A DNA stretch of 64,000 nucleotides from AP-15 sp963703745 (GCA_963703745.1 CAVPFL010000003.1:1-64000), one strand, 5' to 3'. Positions 7,462 through 17,048 are shown, numbered from the stretch's first letter. The notes: generated by a model not told the origin, from the sequence alone. A program made the numbers and translations.

Positions 7462-9618
7462 ATGACGAGGCGAGAATTCGGCGCGATCACTGCGGCGGTT
7501 ACCGTCGCAGTGCTCCTGGCGGCTGCGCCGGCACCGCTGAGCGCTCAGCAAACCATCGCCCAAGCGGTGCGTACTGGCGAGCATGACCTCGGCGGTGTTG
7601 TTACTGGTAAAAACGGGCCCGAAGCTGGTGCGTGGGTCATTGCCGAGACCACCGGGCTGCCGACGGCCTTCGCCAAGATTGTTGTCACCGACGATCAGGG
7701 GCGCTATCTGATCCCCGATCTTCCACAGGCCAATTACGATGTCTGGGTGCGCGGCTACGGCCTCGTCGACTCGCCGAGGGTCATCACGACTCCGGGGAAG
7801 ATCGTCAATTTAAAGGCGGTGCCCGCGCCGAATGCCGCTGCAGCTGCGCAATATTACCCGGCGATCTACTGGTATTCGATGCTCAATATCCCGGAACAGA
7901 GCCAGTTCTCCGGCCCCCATCGGGATGAGAACATGCCGGAGAACGTGACCAGTCAGTGGGAATGGCTGAATACGATAAAGACCACTGGCTGCATCGCCTG
8001 TCACGGCATCGGAACGCTCGGGACGCGCACGATCCCCGCTGCACTAGGCCATTTCGATACCTCTGCTGAAGCCTGGGCGCGACGCATCCAGTCCGGTCAG
8101 GCAGAGACCAACATGGTCAATACGATCAGCCGCGTCGACCCGCAGCTGGCATTCGAGCACTTCGGCGATTGGACCGACAGGATCGCCAAGGGCGAGCTGC
8201 CGTTTGCGCAACCGCCGCGGCCGCAAGGCGTCGAGCGCAACATCGTGCTGACATTGTGGGACTGGAGCCGGCCCACGGCTTACATGCACGACCTCACTCC
8301 GACAGACCGGCGCAACCCGACCGTCAACGCCAATGGCAAGCTCTATGGCACGACCGAGGAAAGCGCCGACTATCTCCCGGTCCTCGATCCGGCACACAAT
8401 TCGATCAGCGAGATCAAGCATCCGGTGCGTGATCCGAACACGCCCACCACAAAGACCGCGTCGATGGAGCCGTCGCCTTATTGGGGCGCCGAGCCCATCT
8501 GGGACAGCCAGACCATCACGCACAACCCGATGATGGACGAGAAGGGCCGGGTCTGGTTCACCGCGCGGGTGCGCCCACCGGCGAATCCGGCCTTCTGCAA
8601 GGAAGGGTCGAGCAATCCCTCGGCACAGGTCTTCCCGCTGAAAGAGGCCAATCGCCATCTGTCGATGTACGACCCGACGACCGGCAAGTTCACGCTGATC
8701 AGCACCTGCTTTCCGACGCACCATCTGAATTTTGCCAGCGACGCCGACAATACGCTGTGGACCAGCGCCGGGGGCCCGCAGACACCCGTCGTCGGCTGGC
8801 TCAACACAAAGATGTTTGAGGAAACCGGTGATGAGGAGAAATCGCAGGGCTGGTCGCCGTTCATTCTCGACACCAACGGCAACGGCAAGCGCGATGATTA
8901 TGTCGAGCCCAACCAGCCGGTCGACCCGACGAAGGACAAGCGCGTCGTCGCCGGCCTCTATTCGGTCTCGGTGAATCCGGCCGATGGGACTGTCTGGGGG
9001 ACTTCGCTCGGCTATCCCGGCTATGTGGTTCGCGTGAACCCCGGACCCGATCCGACCCATACGGCATTGACCGAGGTCTATGAGCCGCCCTTGCCCGGCT
9101 ATGGGCCGCGCGGTGGCGACATCGACAGCAAGGGCGTCTTCTGGGCGTCGCTGGCGAGTGGTCATCTGGCAAGCTTCGACCGCAGCAAATGCAAGGTCCT
9201 GAACGGGCCGACCGCGACCGGCAAGCACTGTCCGGAGGGCTGGACCCTCTATCCCTTCCCCGGTCCGCAGTTCAAAAGCGTCAGCGAGTCCGGCAGCGCT
9301 GAATCGAGCTACTACGTTTGGGTCGATCAGCATAACACACTGGGGCTCGGCAAGGACGTGCCGATCGCCACCGGCAACCTGAACAGTGCATTACTGGCTC
9401 TCGTCGAGGGCAAATTCGTGGTCATGCGCGTCCCCTATGTGAACGACTACTTCACCAAGGGGATGGACGGGCGCATCGACGACGCGAACGCCGGCTGGAA
9501 GGGCAAGGGGTTGTGGACGACATACGCCACCAGAACGATGTTCCACCTTGAGAGCGGCAAAGGCACCTTTCCCAAGGTCGTGCGGTTTCAGCTGCGGCCT
9601 GACCCGCTCGCGGATTGA
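7462..9618 (+). CDS. Exported single-haem protein with CarboxypepD_reg domain and propeller-like repeats
   Basis: A 718-residue exported protein. Start ATG 7462 is chosen for the GGGAGAG ribosome site 8 bases upstream; the same frame runs open far 5' through the cupin and TetR genes, but that part is not coding. The N-terminus MTRREFGAITAA... has a twin-arginine-like motif and a hydrophobic core ending in LSAQQ. Residues about 40-115 look like a carboxypeptidase regulatory (transthyretin-like) domain. A single haem-binding CIACHG lies near 176-181. The remainder has repeated W/Y-G blades similar to Vgb-type propellers. It may be a periplasmic electron-transfer dehydrogenase. A CxxCH protein with a Tat-like signal is unusual, because haem c is normally attached after Sec export. 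Confidence 0.7.
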   Translation: MTRREFGAITAAVTVAVLLAAAPAPLSAQQTIAQAVRTGEHDLGGVVTGKNGPEAGAWVIAETTGLPTAFAKIVVTDDQGRYLIPDLPQANYDVWVRGYGLVDSPRVITTPGKIVNLKAVPAPNAAAAAQYYPAIYWYSMLNIPEQSQFSGPHRDENMPENVTSQWEWLNTIKTTGCIACHGIGTLGTRTIPAALGHFDTSAEAWARRIQSGQAETNMVNTISRVDPQLAFEHFGDWTDRIAKGELPFAQPPRPQGVERNIVLTLWDWSRPTAYMHDLTPTDRRNPTVNANGKLYGTTEESADYLPVLDPAHNSISEIKHPVRDPNTPTTKTASMEPSPYWGAEPIWDSQTITHNPMMDEKGRVWFTARVRPPANPAFCKEGSSNPSAQVFPLKEANRHLSMYDPTTGKFTLISTCFPTHHLNFASDADNTLWTSAGGPQTPVVGWLNTKMFEETGDEEKSQGWSPFILDTNGNGKRDDYVEPNQPVDPTKDKRVVAGLYSVSVNPADGTVWGTSLGYPGYVVRVNPGPDPTHTALTEVYEPPLPGYGPRGGDIDSKGVFWASLASGHLASFDRSKCKVLNGPTATGKHCPEGWTLYPFPGPQFKSVSESGSAESSYYVWVDQHNTLGLGKDVPIATGNLNSALLALVEGKFVVMRVPYVNDYFTKGMDGRIDDANAGWKGKGLWTTYATRTMFHLESGKGTFPKVVRFQLRPDPLAD

Positions 9619-9688
9619 GCTTGGCCAAGGGCCGCTTCCCCCCAGCCCTGGGGAGGGACCCGCGGCGCGGGAGGGCGAGCGGCGACTT

Positions 9689-10633
9689 CTACCGGTCGGC
9701 GACCAGCGGCAGTCCGGCCTCGCGGCGGACCTCGTTGATGATCTGCAACACGCGTTCGCGGTAGGGCCGGTACTGCACGCCGAACTCCTGGACGAGCCGG
9801 CTGTTGTCGATTAGGTAATTGCCGGAAATCGCCTTGCCGCCGGTCTCCTTGTCAAAGGTGATCTTGGCGCCGGGCAAAAACTCGCGCACCATGTCGGCGA
9901 TCTCGCCCAGACTGATCGCGATGCCGCCAGTGTTGTAGACCCCGTGCTGCGGCTTGTCGGTCATAATCACGCGCGCGAAGATTTCGGCGATCTCGTCGAC
10001 ATGGACCGGGCAGCGCATCGCGTCCTTGTACGGAAACGAGATCGCCTCGCCGCGCGCCGGGAAAGTGATACATTTCACGTGGTCGACCGAGCCGACGATC
10101 TTGTCGTTGCCGGTGACGTTGGCCGGGCGGATCGCGGTGATCTCCATCCCGTGTTTCTCGCGGTAATCTTGCGCCTGCCACTCGTTGAAGATCTTGTGCA
10201 TCGCGTATTGGACATGGCCGTGGCGGAAATCGTCCTCGGTCACGATACGGTCGCCGTAGAAATGCTGCTCGCCGCTGACCGCCAATGAGCTCGCATAGGC
10301 GACGCGGTTGACGCCGCACAGGCGCGCGGCCTCAAAGCAATTATCCATGCCGAGGATGTTGAGCTTGAACGCGGTATGCGGGGGGTGCTCGCTGCCGAGG
10401 TAATAGGCGAGGTTGACAACCCGCGCCGGCTTTGCCGCGACCATCGCCGACATGACGTCGTCGAATTGGCTGATGTCGCCGCGCATCACTCGAACCTGCT
10501 TGCCAAGATGACCGTAGGACGCGGTGCCGGGATTGATGTCCATGCAGACGACTTCTTCGCCGCGCTGCGCCAATAATGGAACGAGCCGGCGCCCGATAAA
10601 GCCGGTGCCGCCGAGGACCAAAGTCGTCGTCAT
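9689..10633 (-). CDS. NAD-dependent epimerase/dehydratase (extended SDR)
   Basis: A 314-residue extended short-chain dehydrogenase. The Rossmann motif LGGTGFIG sits at 7-14, the serine segment YASSLAVSG at 113-121, and the catalytic Y143 and K147 lie in YAMHK. The C-terminus has the family's sugar-binding style (YNTGGIAISLGEI, residues 240-253 or so). Members act on nucleotide sugars or related alcohols; the substrate cannot be told. It is a single gene, convergent with the haem protein gene, and its start region faces the 488-base gap upstream. Confidence 0.8.
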   Translation of the reverse strand: MTTTLVLGGTGFIGRRLVPLLAQRGEEVVCMDINPGTASYGHLGKQVRVMRGDISQFDDVMSAMVAAKPARVVNLAYYLGSEHPPHTAFKLNILGMDNCFEAARLCGVNRVAYASSLAVSGEQHFYGDRIVTEDDFRHGHVQYAMHKIFNEWQAQDYREKHGMEITAIRPANVTGNDKIVGSVDHVKCITFPARGEAISFPYKDAMRCPVHVDEIAEIFARVIMTDKPQHGVYNTGGIAISLGEIADMVREFLPGAKITFDKETGGKAISGNYLIDNSRLVQEFGVQYRPYRERVLQIINEVRREAGLPLVADR

Positions 10634-11121
10634 GGGTTTCTCTCCCTGGAGTTGGCCGGATTGTCCGATCCGACGTTAGCCCGCTTCCGCCGGCCGGGCA
10701 ACCTACGCATCGTCCACGCGGAAGCCGGGATGACGCTCCGTCCGGAATTAGGTAACTGTCTCACCACGTCGCCAGCGAGAACCGGGCGACCGCCGCGAAG
10801 TATCACGCCAGGGAGGAAATCAAACGCTCGGTACCCGGCTTGGAGGCCCCTCTCGACCTGAGCGAACCCTCATTAAGTTCAAACTATCCGCTGATTAGTC
10901 GACGTGCCGTCACCGGACTCCGCGCGTTAACTGTCGCCGAGATCAATGCGTTGTTGTACTTGCCGGCATCTACTTCCTCAACGCGACGCTAGCGAGCGCG
11001 TTCGTCGCCCGCTGGTGCTCCCGATACAAAGTCGCGACTGCCGAAGGGATCTTCCGCGTGCGCGAGGTGGTTGCAACTGTCCAAAATCGGCGACCATCGA
11101 CGCTGCCCTTAAAGCAGCCCG
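10634..11121. other. Intergenic region without a supported gene
   Basis: No frame here has a recognisable product; the 69-codon frame at 10652-10861 is Pro/Arg-rich and lacks a ribosome site. I see no tRNA, terminator or repeat. The first 40 bases (reverse strand) would hold the promoter and ribosome site of the epimerase gene. Confidence 0.5.
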
Positions 11122-11442
11122 CTAATACCGTGCGCAGTAGCCCCGCCTCCATTCGCCCCAGCGGTTGTAGTGCGCCGGTATCCAACGGCAGCCGCCATGC
11201 GCGACGTAGCGGCGATAGGGGTAGGCGTAACTCGGGCGCGGGCTGAACGCGCCGGTCACGGCGCCGACCGAGCCGCCGACGATCGCCCCCGTTGCGGCGC
11301 CCCGGCCACCGCCGGCAATCCCACCGATCGCGGCGCCCACTCCGGCGCCCACAAGCCCGCTGCCGACATCGAGTTGTGCATAGGACGGCACCGCCGACAG
11401 CAGCATGATTGCGATGCACCCCGACCCAAGCAGTGACCTCAT
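11122..11442 (-). CDS. Exported glycine-zipper protein
   Basis: A 106-residue protein from ATG 11442. The frame opens 12 codons earlier, but the signal peptide begins at this ATG (MRSLLGSGCIAIMLL). The signal ends at SYAQ, followed by a glycine-zipper run (GLVGAGVGAAIGGIAGG, then GAIVGGSVGAVTGAF) and a Tyr/Arg-rich C-terminus with HYNRWGEWRRGYC. Proteins like this (YMGG-type) sit in or under the outer membrane, and their function is unknown. It is an isolated gene with no operon partner. Confidence 0.65.
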   Translation of the reverse strand: MRSLLGSGCIAIMLLSAVPSYAQLDVGSGLVGAGVGAAIGGIAGGGRGAATGAIVGGSVGAVTGAFSPRPSYAYPYRRYVAHGGCRWIPAHYNRWGEWRRGYCARY

Positions 11443-12044
11443 GTCTTGTTCCCAAGTTGAAAACCGGACACCGGTCAAACACGCTGACTGCGTGTATGGT
11501 TCCTCGCGCCGGTGCGCCGGACAGACCTATCCGATGGACTGCCGCAAGGGTGGTCAGCTCGGCAGGGATGCCGACCACCTGTGGTTCTAAGTACCTATCG
11601 CGCGACGGCGCGAAAATGCCCGGCTCTGGGCAACATTGCGGTTATGGCCGCCGTCGACCCCTCGCGGACTTTAGGCGCGACGAGCATATCGTTGCGATGT
11701 GCTACTAGCCGGCGAACGGCACTTACGCGGGCCATTGCCGCGCCAGCCTTCTCACTGCCTGCCCAGCAAGCCGGTCTTGAGTGCGCCGGGCGGCCGAATT
11801 CGTCGCGGTCAGCCGCAAAAGCGCGACCGCCGTCCCGAGATCCCCCGCGTACGTCAACTCACTTGTCGATGGTCGAGGTCAGGAACGGAATGTCATGCAG
11901 CTCGCAGCCGTCATCGATGCCGATCTCCGCGGTTGTCATGACTTCGAGCTGGTGTAGAAGGCAGGGCCCGGTCGATTATTCAGTGTTCGCGTAGTCAATG
12001 GACAATTCCCGGGCGTCAAAACGGATAGCGCCCCGGGGACCGCG
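11443..12044. other. Intergenic region; only a very short reverse frame
   Basis: Long plus-strand frames here are artefacts of GC bias. On the minus strand a 26-codon frame (11859-11939) reads MTTAEIGIDDGCELHDIPFL and ends TSTIDK. It looks more protein-like than its surroundings and may be a remnant, but I recognise no family. No RNA gene or terminator was seen. Confidence 0.35.
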
Positions 12045-13004
12045 TCAATGACCTGCCACGCTGTCCACTGTCGGACACCTGCGCTGCTCCATCGGCGTCT
12101 CGTAGTCCTGGTAATTGGTCTTGTCCATTACGATCGGTTTCAGAATGATCTCTTTCGGGGTCGGTTGCTTGCGCAGATAGCGGATTGCGATCTCAGTGGC
12201 AAGGCAGCCTTGGTCAAACCCATTGTAGTCGCCGCTGCCCAGAACATCGCCTGACTTGACGAACTCGATCACCTCGCTGCTGGCATTGATGCCGACCACC
12301 AGCGACTGCCGGTTGGCTGCTCTCAGCGCTTCGGCGGCGCCGATTGCCATCGGATCATTGGCGGCCAGCACCCCGTCGATTTCCGGGTAAAGCCGCAAAA
12401 GACTCTTCATCACCTGAGCGGCCGACGCGCGGGCATAGTTCGCGGATTTCGAGGCAAGGAGCTTTACCGCGGGAAATTCCTCGAGCGCGTCCTTATAGGC
12501 TTTCACGCGCTCTACGCTCGTGAGCAAGGTCTCCGGACCTTCCAGGATCACCACATTCCCACGCTGGTCCATCGCATTGATGAGATAGCGCGCGGTCGTG
12601 AGCGCGAGCTCGTAGTCGTCGGTCCCGACATAGGCGACGGTATTGCCGCCGGAGAGGCGCTCATTCACATTGATCACCGGGATGCCGGCGGCGTTGAGCT
12701 TGTCGACGGCGGGCAGCATGGCCGACGGGTCGAAGGGTGCGAGCACGATCGCATCCGGCTTGTCGTGGATCACCTCGTCGGCCAAGCCGAGCTGATCCGA
12801 TGGCGTCTCGCTTCTCGGGATGAAGTGAACGACCAGGGCGTCGAGCGACTTGGCGGCGATCTCGCTGCCGATGCGCACCCCGCGCAAGATAGGATTGGAC
12901 GGGTTGCGGGTGAAGGTGGCGACAGTCTCGGCGCTAGCCGCTGTCGGGGCGGCCGAATTGAGAAGCGAGATCACGGCTGCGAACCACGCACCGCGATATT
13001 GCAT
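12045..13004 (-). CDS. Sugar-type ABC solute-binding protein (periplasmic-binding type 4)
   Basis: A 319-residue periplasmic binding protein of the ribose/xylose class. The signal peptide MQYRGAWFAAVISLLNS... is cleaved around ASA near 25. The fold's landmarks follow: a PDAIVLAPFDPSA segment near 85, YVGTDDYELA near 124, GPETLLTSVER near 155, and VLAANDPMAIGAAEAL near 208. It would capture a sugar or similar small molecule for an ABC importer. No permease or ATPase gene lies nearby, so it is an orphan, or it feeds a sensor or a distant transporter. Confidence 0.78.
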   Translation of the reverse strand: MQYRGAWFAAVISLLNSAAPTAASAETVATFTRNPSNPILRGVRIGSEIAAKSLDALVVHFIPRSETPSDQLGLADEVIHDKPDAIVLAPFDPSAMLPAVDKLNAAGIPVINVNERLSGGNTVAYVGTDDYELALTTARYLINAMDQRGNVVILEGPETLLTSVERVKAYKDALEEFPAVKLLASKSANYARASAAQVMKSLLRLYPEIDGVLAANDPMAIGAAEALRAANRQSLVVGINASSEVIEFVKSGDVLGSGDYNGFDQGCLATEIAIRYLRKQPTPKEIILKPIVMDKTNYQDYETPMEQRRCPTVDSVAGH

Positions 13005-13203
13005 CGAAAGTACTCCGGTTGATCACAGGCCCCAGATTTTCGGCCACTTGGAGCCGGGTGCCAGCACGAGTGGCAGCCAGCGTTCCGAGGCTAGCACGGA
13101 AGACCATATGCCAACCAGCCGGCCCAGGCGATAAGATCGTCCCTTCATCTAGGCGGCGCCAAGCTGAAACTCCGGCCGGGCGGGACAGAGAGGAGGTCTA
13201 TAC

Positions 13204-13710
13204 ATGGGTGGTCGCTTGGCTGCTGTGGTCACGCTTGCCGGATTTATCGCGCTCGCCGCCATGATTTGGCCCGCGCATCGTGGTGCCGCCGAGAGCCCGT
13301 TCGGCGACCCCGACGCCGAGCCGGCGCCGTTCAATCCGCAGATGAGCGCGCTGATGAGCATGCTTATCCAGCCGCGCCATGCCAAGCTGGGGCTGGCGGG
13401 CAAAGCGGAGAACTGGCCACTCGCCGGCTACGCGCTCAAGGAGCTCAGGCAAGGCTTCCTGGTCGTCTCACATGCGGTTCCTCGCTGGAAGGGATTGCCG
13501 GTGCCGGACCTTGTCGATGCCGCCATGACCAATCCGATCACGCGTCTCGATTTTGCGATCAAGCTCCGCGCTCCAAAGCAGTTCGACGAGGCCTATGGCG
13601 AGCTGACGGCAGGATGCAACGCCTGCCACGGCACGACCGACAACGGCTTCATCGTCATCAGGGCGCCGGATGCATCAGCATTTCCCGACCAGGAATTCCA
13701 GCCAAAGTGA
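13204..13710 (+). CDS. Small exported cytochrome-c-like protein
   Basis: A 168-residue protein with an N-terminal signal (GRLAAVVTLAGFIALAAMIW) and one haem-attachment site, CNACHG (C138, C141, H142), near the C-terminus. The region before it is helical (KLGLAGKAENWPLAGYALKE), as in small four-helix class II-like cytochromes, where CxxCH is also C-terminal. A GAGGAGG ribosome site precedes ATG 13204. It is probably a periplasmic electron carrier or sensor. The adjacent convergent gene encodes a CarboxypepD_reg-like protein, a pairing that is fused in one polypeptide at 7462-9618. Confidence 0.7.
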   Translation: MGGRLAAVVTLAGFIALAAMIWPAHRGAAESPFGDPDAEPAPFNPQMSALMSMLIQPRHAKLGLAGKAENWPLAGYALKELRQGFLVVSHAVPRWKGLPVPDLVDAAMTNPITRLDFAIKLRAPKQFDEAYGELTAGCNACHGTTDNGFIVIRAPDASAFPDQEFQPK

Positions 13711-13736
13711 TGGTCGGTGGCGCGCCCGCTCCCAGA

Positions 13737-14138
13737 TCAGTTGTGCTGGAGAGTGCATTCGGTCTCGATCGGGATTTTAGGATCAGTGCTCCGGGAGGAG
13801 CGCCGCACGACACGCGCCTGCTTGTAGCCCTGCTTGTCGCAAGAAATCTCGACGTCCTTGGGGTTAACATCGGTGCCAAATCCCGGCACCTTGTAGGTGC
13901 CGAGCGCGTCTGTGCGCGTGATCACGCTGCTGCGGTTCTTGACTGCCACTGTTACCTTCGCGCCGGGAACAGTGGCGCCGTTCGTATCCCTGACGAATCC
14001 GAAGTAGGAGGGTCCGGTCTCCGCACTGGTGTCGTTGTCATCCCCGAACCCGGCGCCGCCCGCCCAAGCGGCGACCGATATAGCGTAGAAGACGATGAGG
14101 GCGGCGCTCCATCCGCTGAGCCAAGCCGGCAATCTCAT
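13737..14138 (-). CDS. Exported CarboxypepD_reg-like (transthyretin-fold) protein
   Basis: A 133-residue protein with a signal peptide (LSGWSAALIVFYAISVAAWA) followed by one carboxypeptidase regulatory-like beta domain. The typical strands are seen: YFGFVRDTNGATVPGAKVTV, then TRTDALGTYKVPGF, and a C-terminal basic/Ser-rich part. Such domains bind or scaffold other periplasmic proteins. It may form a unit with the two membrane-protein genes upstream on the same strand (54 bases between) and with the single-haem protein that converges on it (26 bases between stops). The biochemical role is unknown. Confidence 0.7.
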   Translation of the reverse strand: MRLPAWLSGWSAALIVFYAISVAAWAGGAGFGDDNDTSAETGPSYFGFVRDTNGATVPGAKVTVAVKNRSSVITRTDALGTYKVPGFGTDVNPKDVEISCDKQGYKQARVVRRSSRSTDPKIPIETECTLQHN

Positions 14139-14192
14139 GCACCCGCTCCTTCGATGATCGGGTCGCCGCCGCGCTGTACTGCAATAGGCATC

Positions 14193-14714
14193 TTATTGCT
14201 TGAAGTAGGGGACGAGATAGTAGGCTAGAACGCCGATTGCCCCAACGGGCACGACCCAAATCCAGCCGTGCCAGACCTGCTTGTTCCATCGGGACGGGAC
14301 GAGGGCGGCAAGGATCGCCGCTAGGACCACGGCCGCAGCCGCCGACAGCCAGCGCGATTGCAGGAATCCCAGTTCGACGGTCGCGTTATCGTAGATGAAG
14401 AGCGCGAGCGTGTAGAGGATCAGGTAGGAAGCGGCAGCCGCGCATCCGAAGGTGATCAGACGCTGGAGCCACGGTCCGGGAATGGCGATGGCGATGAAAG
14501 CGACAGCCAATGCACCGAGCGCAGACGTAAGAATCCATCCATACCAATACATTGCCGGGCCGCTCTTCGCAGGCTGCCATAGGAGGCCGACTTCGCCAAT
14601 CGCCGGGTGATAGGTGAGGAGCGGCAGATTTACCTCCGTGCAGATCATATAGATCACCGCGTAAGCGATGCCGAACACCAGGGCGAATAGGGGGATTTTG
14701 TCCGATGAATTCAT
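14193..14714 (-). CDS. Multi-pass membrane protein, unknown
   Basis: A 173-residue protein with four or five hydrophobic segments (IPLFALVFGIAYAVIYMIC, ALGALAVAFIAIAIPG, AAAASYLILYTLALFIY, WLSAAAAVVLAAILAAL, WIWVVPVGAIGVLAYYLV). Start ATG 14714 is chosen because it overlaps the stop of the upstream gene (ATGA, 14711-14714), the normal sign of translational coupling. I do not recognise the family. Together with the upstream membrane protein it could form a small heteromeric membrane complex, perhaps a quinol- or haem-linked module given the nearby single-haem protein. That link is inference. Confidence 0.6.
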   Translation of the reverse strand: MNSSDKIPLFALVFGIAYAVIYMICTEVNLPLLTYHPAIGEVGLLWQPAKSGPAMYWYGWILTSALGALAVAFIAIAIPGPWLQRLITFGCAAAASYLILYTLALFIYDNATVELGFLQSRWLSAAAAVVLAAILAALVPSRWNKQVWHGWIWVVPVGAIGVLAYYLVPYFKQ

Positions 14715-15181
14715 GACCCGAGCCCGCGGGCGTTGTTCACGACGTGGCCGATCAGGAAATTGCACCACACCAGAATGGCAAGAAGCAGGGTTACCTGCCG
14801 GCGCGCGTCGGCATAGTCCTGAGATAGCGGCTGCCTCCAATAGGCCCAGTAAGCGGGAAGCAGAATCAAGCCGATGGTCGCCAGGTGCTCCTTCAATTCG
14901 AACACGCCGACTGTCTTGAAAAACCGCAGCTGCTCCAGTGCCACCCTAGCGGTGAAGCGGTACTGCGTGTAAAGCCATCCGCCCAGGGTGAACGTGATCA
15001 CGTAGAGCAGGATGATCGCGGTGACGTACGATGTGCTGGGGACGGCTCGGAATCGTGCGACGAACGAGCCCGCCCGGTCGCGTACCGGCCACCACAAAGC
15101 CACCGACTGATGCGTAATCGCTCCTAAGAGCGTGAGTGCGAATAGTCCGTGAATGATGAGCAGCGTCGTCCAAAAGATCAT
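14711..15181 (-). CDS. Multi-pass membrane protein, translationally coupled to the next gene
   Basis: A 156-residue protein with about four membrane segments (FWTTLLIIHGLFALTLLGAI, YVTAIILLYVITFTLGGWLY, LATIGLILLPAYWAYW, VTLLLAILVWCNFLIGHVV). Conserved-looking histidines occur in the first and last helices (IIHGLF, GHVVNN) and between them (KEHLAT), as in haem- or quinone-binding membrane subunits. Its stop TGA overlaps the start ATG of the next gene by four bases. I cannot name the family; it resembles short integral proteins that accompany cytochrome systems. Confidence 0.6.
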   Translation of the reverse strand: MIFWTTLLIIHGLFALTLLGAITHQSVALWWPVRDRAGSFVARFRAVPSTSYVTAIILLYVITFTLGGWLYTQYRFTARVALEQLRFFKTVGVFELKEHLATIGLILLPAYWAYWRQPLSQDYADARRQVTLLLAILVWCNFLIGHVVNNARGLGS

Positions 15182-15327
15182 GTCAGCTTCTCGCGAGATG
15201 CAGGTCTGCCACGTGCCCGCAGTCGGGCCGCAAGCGCCTTATCGCTCGATTTTTTCTTCGGTGCCGACGGATTCTGGTCAACTGTTGACCAGTCCCGCAG
15301 CGACTTTCAATCGGGAGCACCAATCGG

Positions 15328-16308
15328 TTACTGCACGCCGGCAGCGCGCAGATATTGCAGGTCGACGAAGCGTGCCGCCCGCGGCAGCGGAGGGGTGAGG
15401 GTGCGCGCTTCGGCCATCATTGCGATCACCTGCTCCAAACCGTCGAGATCGATCTCCCCGTGCTCGGGGAGCACGCCGCGCTCGGGTTCGAAAAATAGCT
15501 TGAGTGTCTGGGCGGCAATAGATGGCGATGAGCCCGTCGTCTCGACGATGACCTTGATCACGCGATCACGATTTGTCGGATCGCGGATGAATCTGAACGC
15601 GGCGGCTAGGGCACGGACATAGCGCGTCACCAGCTCCTTGTGTGTCTCCGCCCAGGATTGCCGAACCGCGGTGACTGTATAAAGGAGGTCGGGTACCGCT
15701 TCGTTCGAGAGGCCGAGCAGCCGATATCCTTGCTCGATCGCCTGCAAGTCCTGCGGCTGTCCAAGCACGACCGCATCGCACTCGCCGCGACGCAGGCAGG
15801 CCCAACGTGCCGGCGTTCCCTCGATTACCTTCACGCCAAACTCGCCACCATGCACTCCATGTATCGCTAGGAGCTTACGCATCGAGATTGAGATCGAGCC
15901 AGCCTCGTCGGCGAGGCCCAAAGTCTTTCCCTTGAGCTCGGCAAAGCTGTCGATCGACGAGTTGGCGATCAGGCTGTAGACAGGATTTTTGAACTCAGCG
16001 GCGATCGCCACCACGTCGGAGCCCGCCAGCGCCGCGCGGATGAGGAACGGGGTGGCGACATGGGTCAAGTCAACCCAGTCATCATGCAAGGCGGCGATCA
16101 TTTTGTCGGAACCGCCTGGTATAGGAACGATGATGTCGACCTTGAGCCCTTCGCGAGCAAATAAACCTTCCTGGTCGGCAACAGCGACCGGCAGGGAAAA
16201 GATGCTGTGTGCCGATGAATAAGCTTGCCCGTAACGCAGCTTCAAAGTCTCGGCTTCGGCGGCATGAACGAGATACGCCCCAAACACCACGACGAGGAGA
16301 ATGCGCAT
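15328..16308 (-). CDS. NMT1/SsuA-type ABC solute-binding protein
   Basis: A 326-residue periplasmic binding protein. Start ATG 16308 gives a proper signal peptide (MRILLVVVFGAYLVHAAEAE); the open frame extends 38 codons further without one. The NMT1/SsuA landmarks are there: LKLRYGQAYSSAHSIFSLPV, VADQEGLFAREGLKVDII, GSDKMIAALHDDWVDLTHV and a LKGKTLGLADEAGS segment near 117. Family members bind sulfonates, pyrimidines, taurine or aromatic acids. No permease or ATPase is linked, so substrate and transporter are unknown. Confidence 0.8.
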   Translation of the reverse strand: MRILLVVVFGAYLVHAAEAETLKLRYGQAYSSAHSIFSLPVAVADQEGLFAREGLKVDIIVPIPGGSDKMIAALHDDWVDLTHVATPFLIRAALAGSDVVAIAAEFKNPVYSLIANSSIDSFAELKGKTLGLADEAGSISISMRKLLAIHGVHGGEFGVKVIEGTPARWACLRRGECDAVVLGQPQDLQAIEQGYRLLGLSNEAVPDLLYTVTAVRQSWAETHKELVTRYVRALAAAFRFIRDPTNRDRVIKVIVETTGSSPSIAAQTLKLFFEPERGVLPEHGEIDLDGLEQVIAMMAEARTLTPPLPRAARFVDLQYLRAAGVQ

Positions 16309-17048
16309 TTGCGTCTTCTCGGATCTAGCTGGCGGCTTGCGTAGCGTAACCTGTTTCAGTATTCGGGGTCCATGCGGTGCGGACCTAGTGGTCTGCATAA
16401 GCAACTGATCCCGGTCCCCCACGCTTGCACGAAAAAAGATTTCCGCTAACGACCGCTACAGGTCAACAACCGAACCAGGGACGGCGTCTTCGAAGGTCAG
16501 CTCCCCCTCAGAGCCAACCCCCGGAGCGGATATCAAGTGTCAGATCTGATCCACTGGCCCGCAGCGCCGCGCAGCATGGCTACCGACGCGGAACGAGGTC
16601 TGGCGTGCGGCGGGCGCTGGGGATGCTCGGCGGTGCATGAGCAACCGTGATGCAGATAAAGGCATTCTCGCGCGCGTGTCGCTGAGTTGCGGCAGCTGGG
16701 TGGCTCACTTTGGGTGAACGGCCGCGTCGTCGACGGAACAAGTTTCCGAGAGACCCTGCCTTCGCCTCGGATGGTCGAGGGGAAGCCGCGACATTCTGAG
16801 AATGCGCCGACGTTGTTGGAGTAGCGCGTGCGTCTCTTCACACACCGGCTGTTGCTAATAAAGCATGTTGTCTATTGATAAATACGCAGACCTATGATAT
16901 CATCGCAAGATGTGGACCGAGTCACTCAATGCGCTGAATCGGCTTCCGGCGGTGATGTCAGGTTCGCGACACCGGCATTTCGCATCGAGGCAGCGGGAAA
17001 CTACGGAAGAACAGCGGGCGCGACCACGGTTCCTGCCGGCGCCAAACC
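16309..17048. other. Intergenic region without a supported gene
   Basis: 740 bases with only short, Arg/Ser-rich frames on both strands. No tRNA cloverleaf, IS end or repeat was recognised. The part just before 17079 is clearly richer in A+T (around 16850-16900) and may hold the promoter of the ParB-like gene. Confidence 0.45.

Noticed and set aside
8044..9333. 429-codon minus-strand frame antisense to the haem protein gene
   Set aside because: Product rich in Arg/Gly/Ala with no motif; the plus strand carries the signal peptide and CxxCH.
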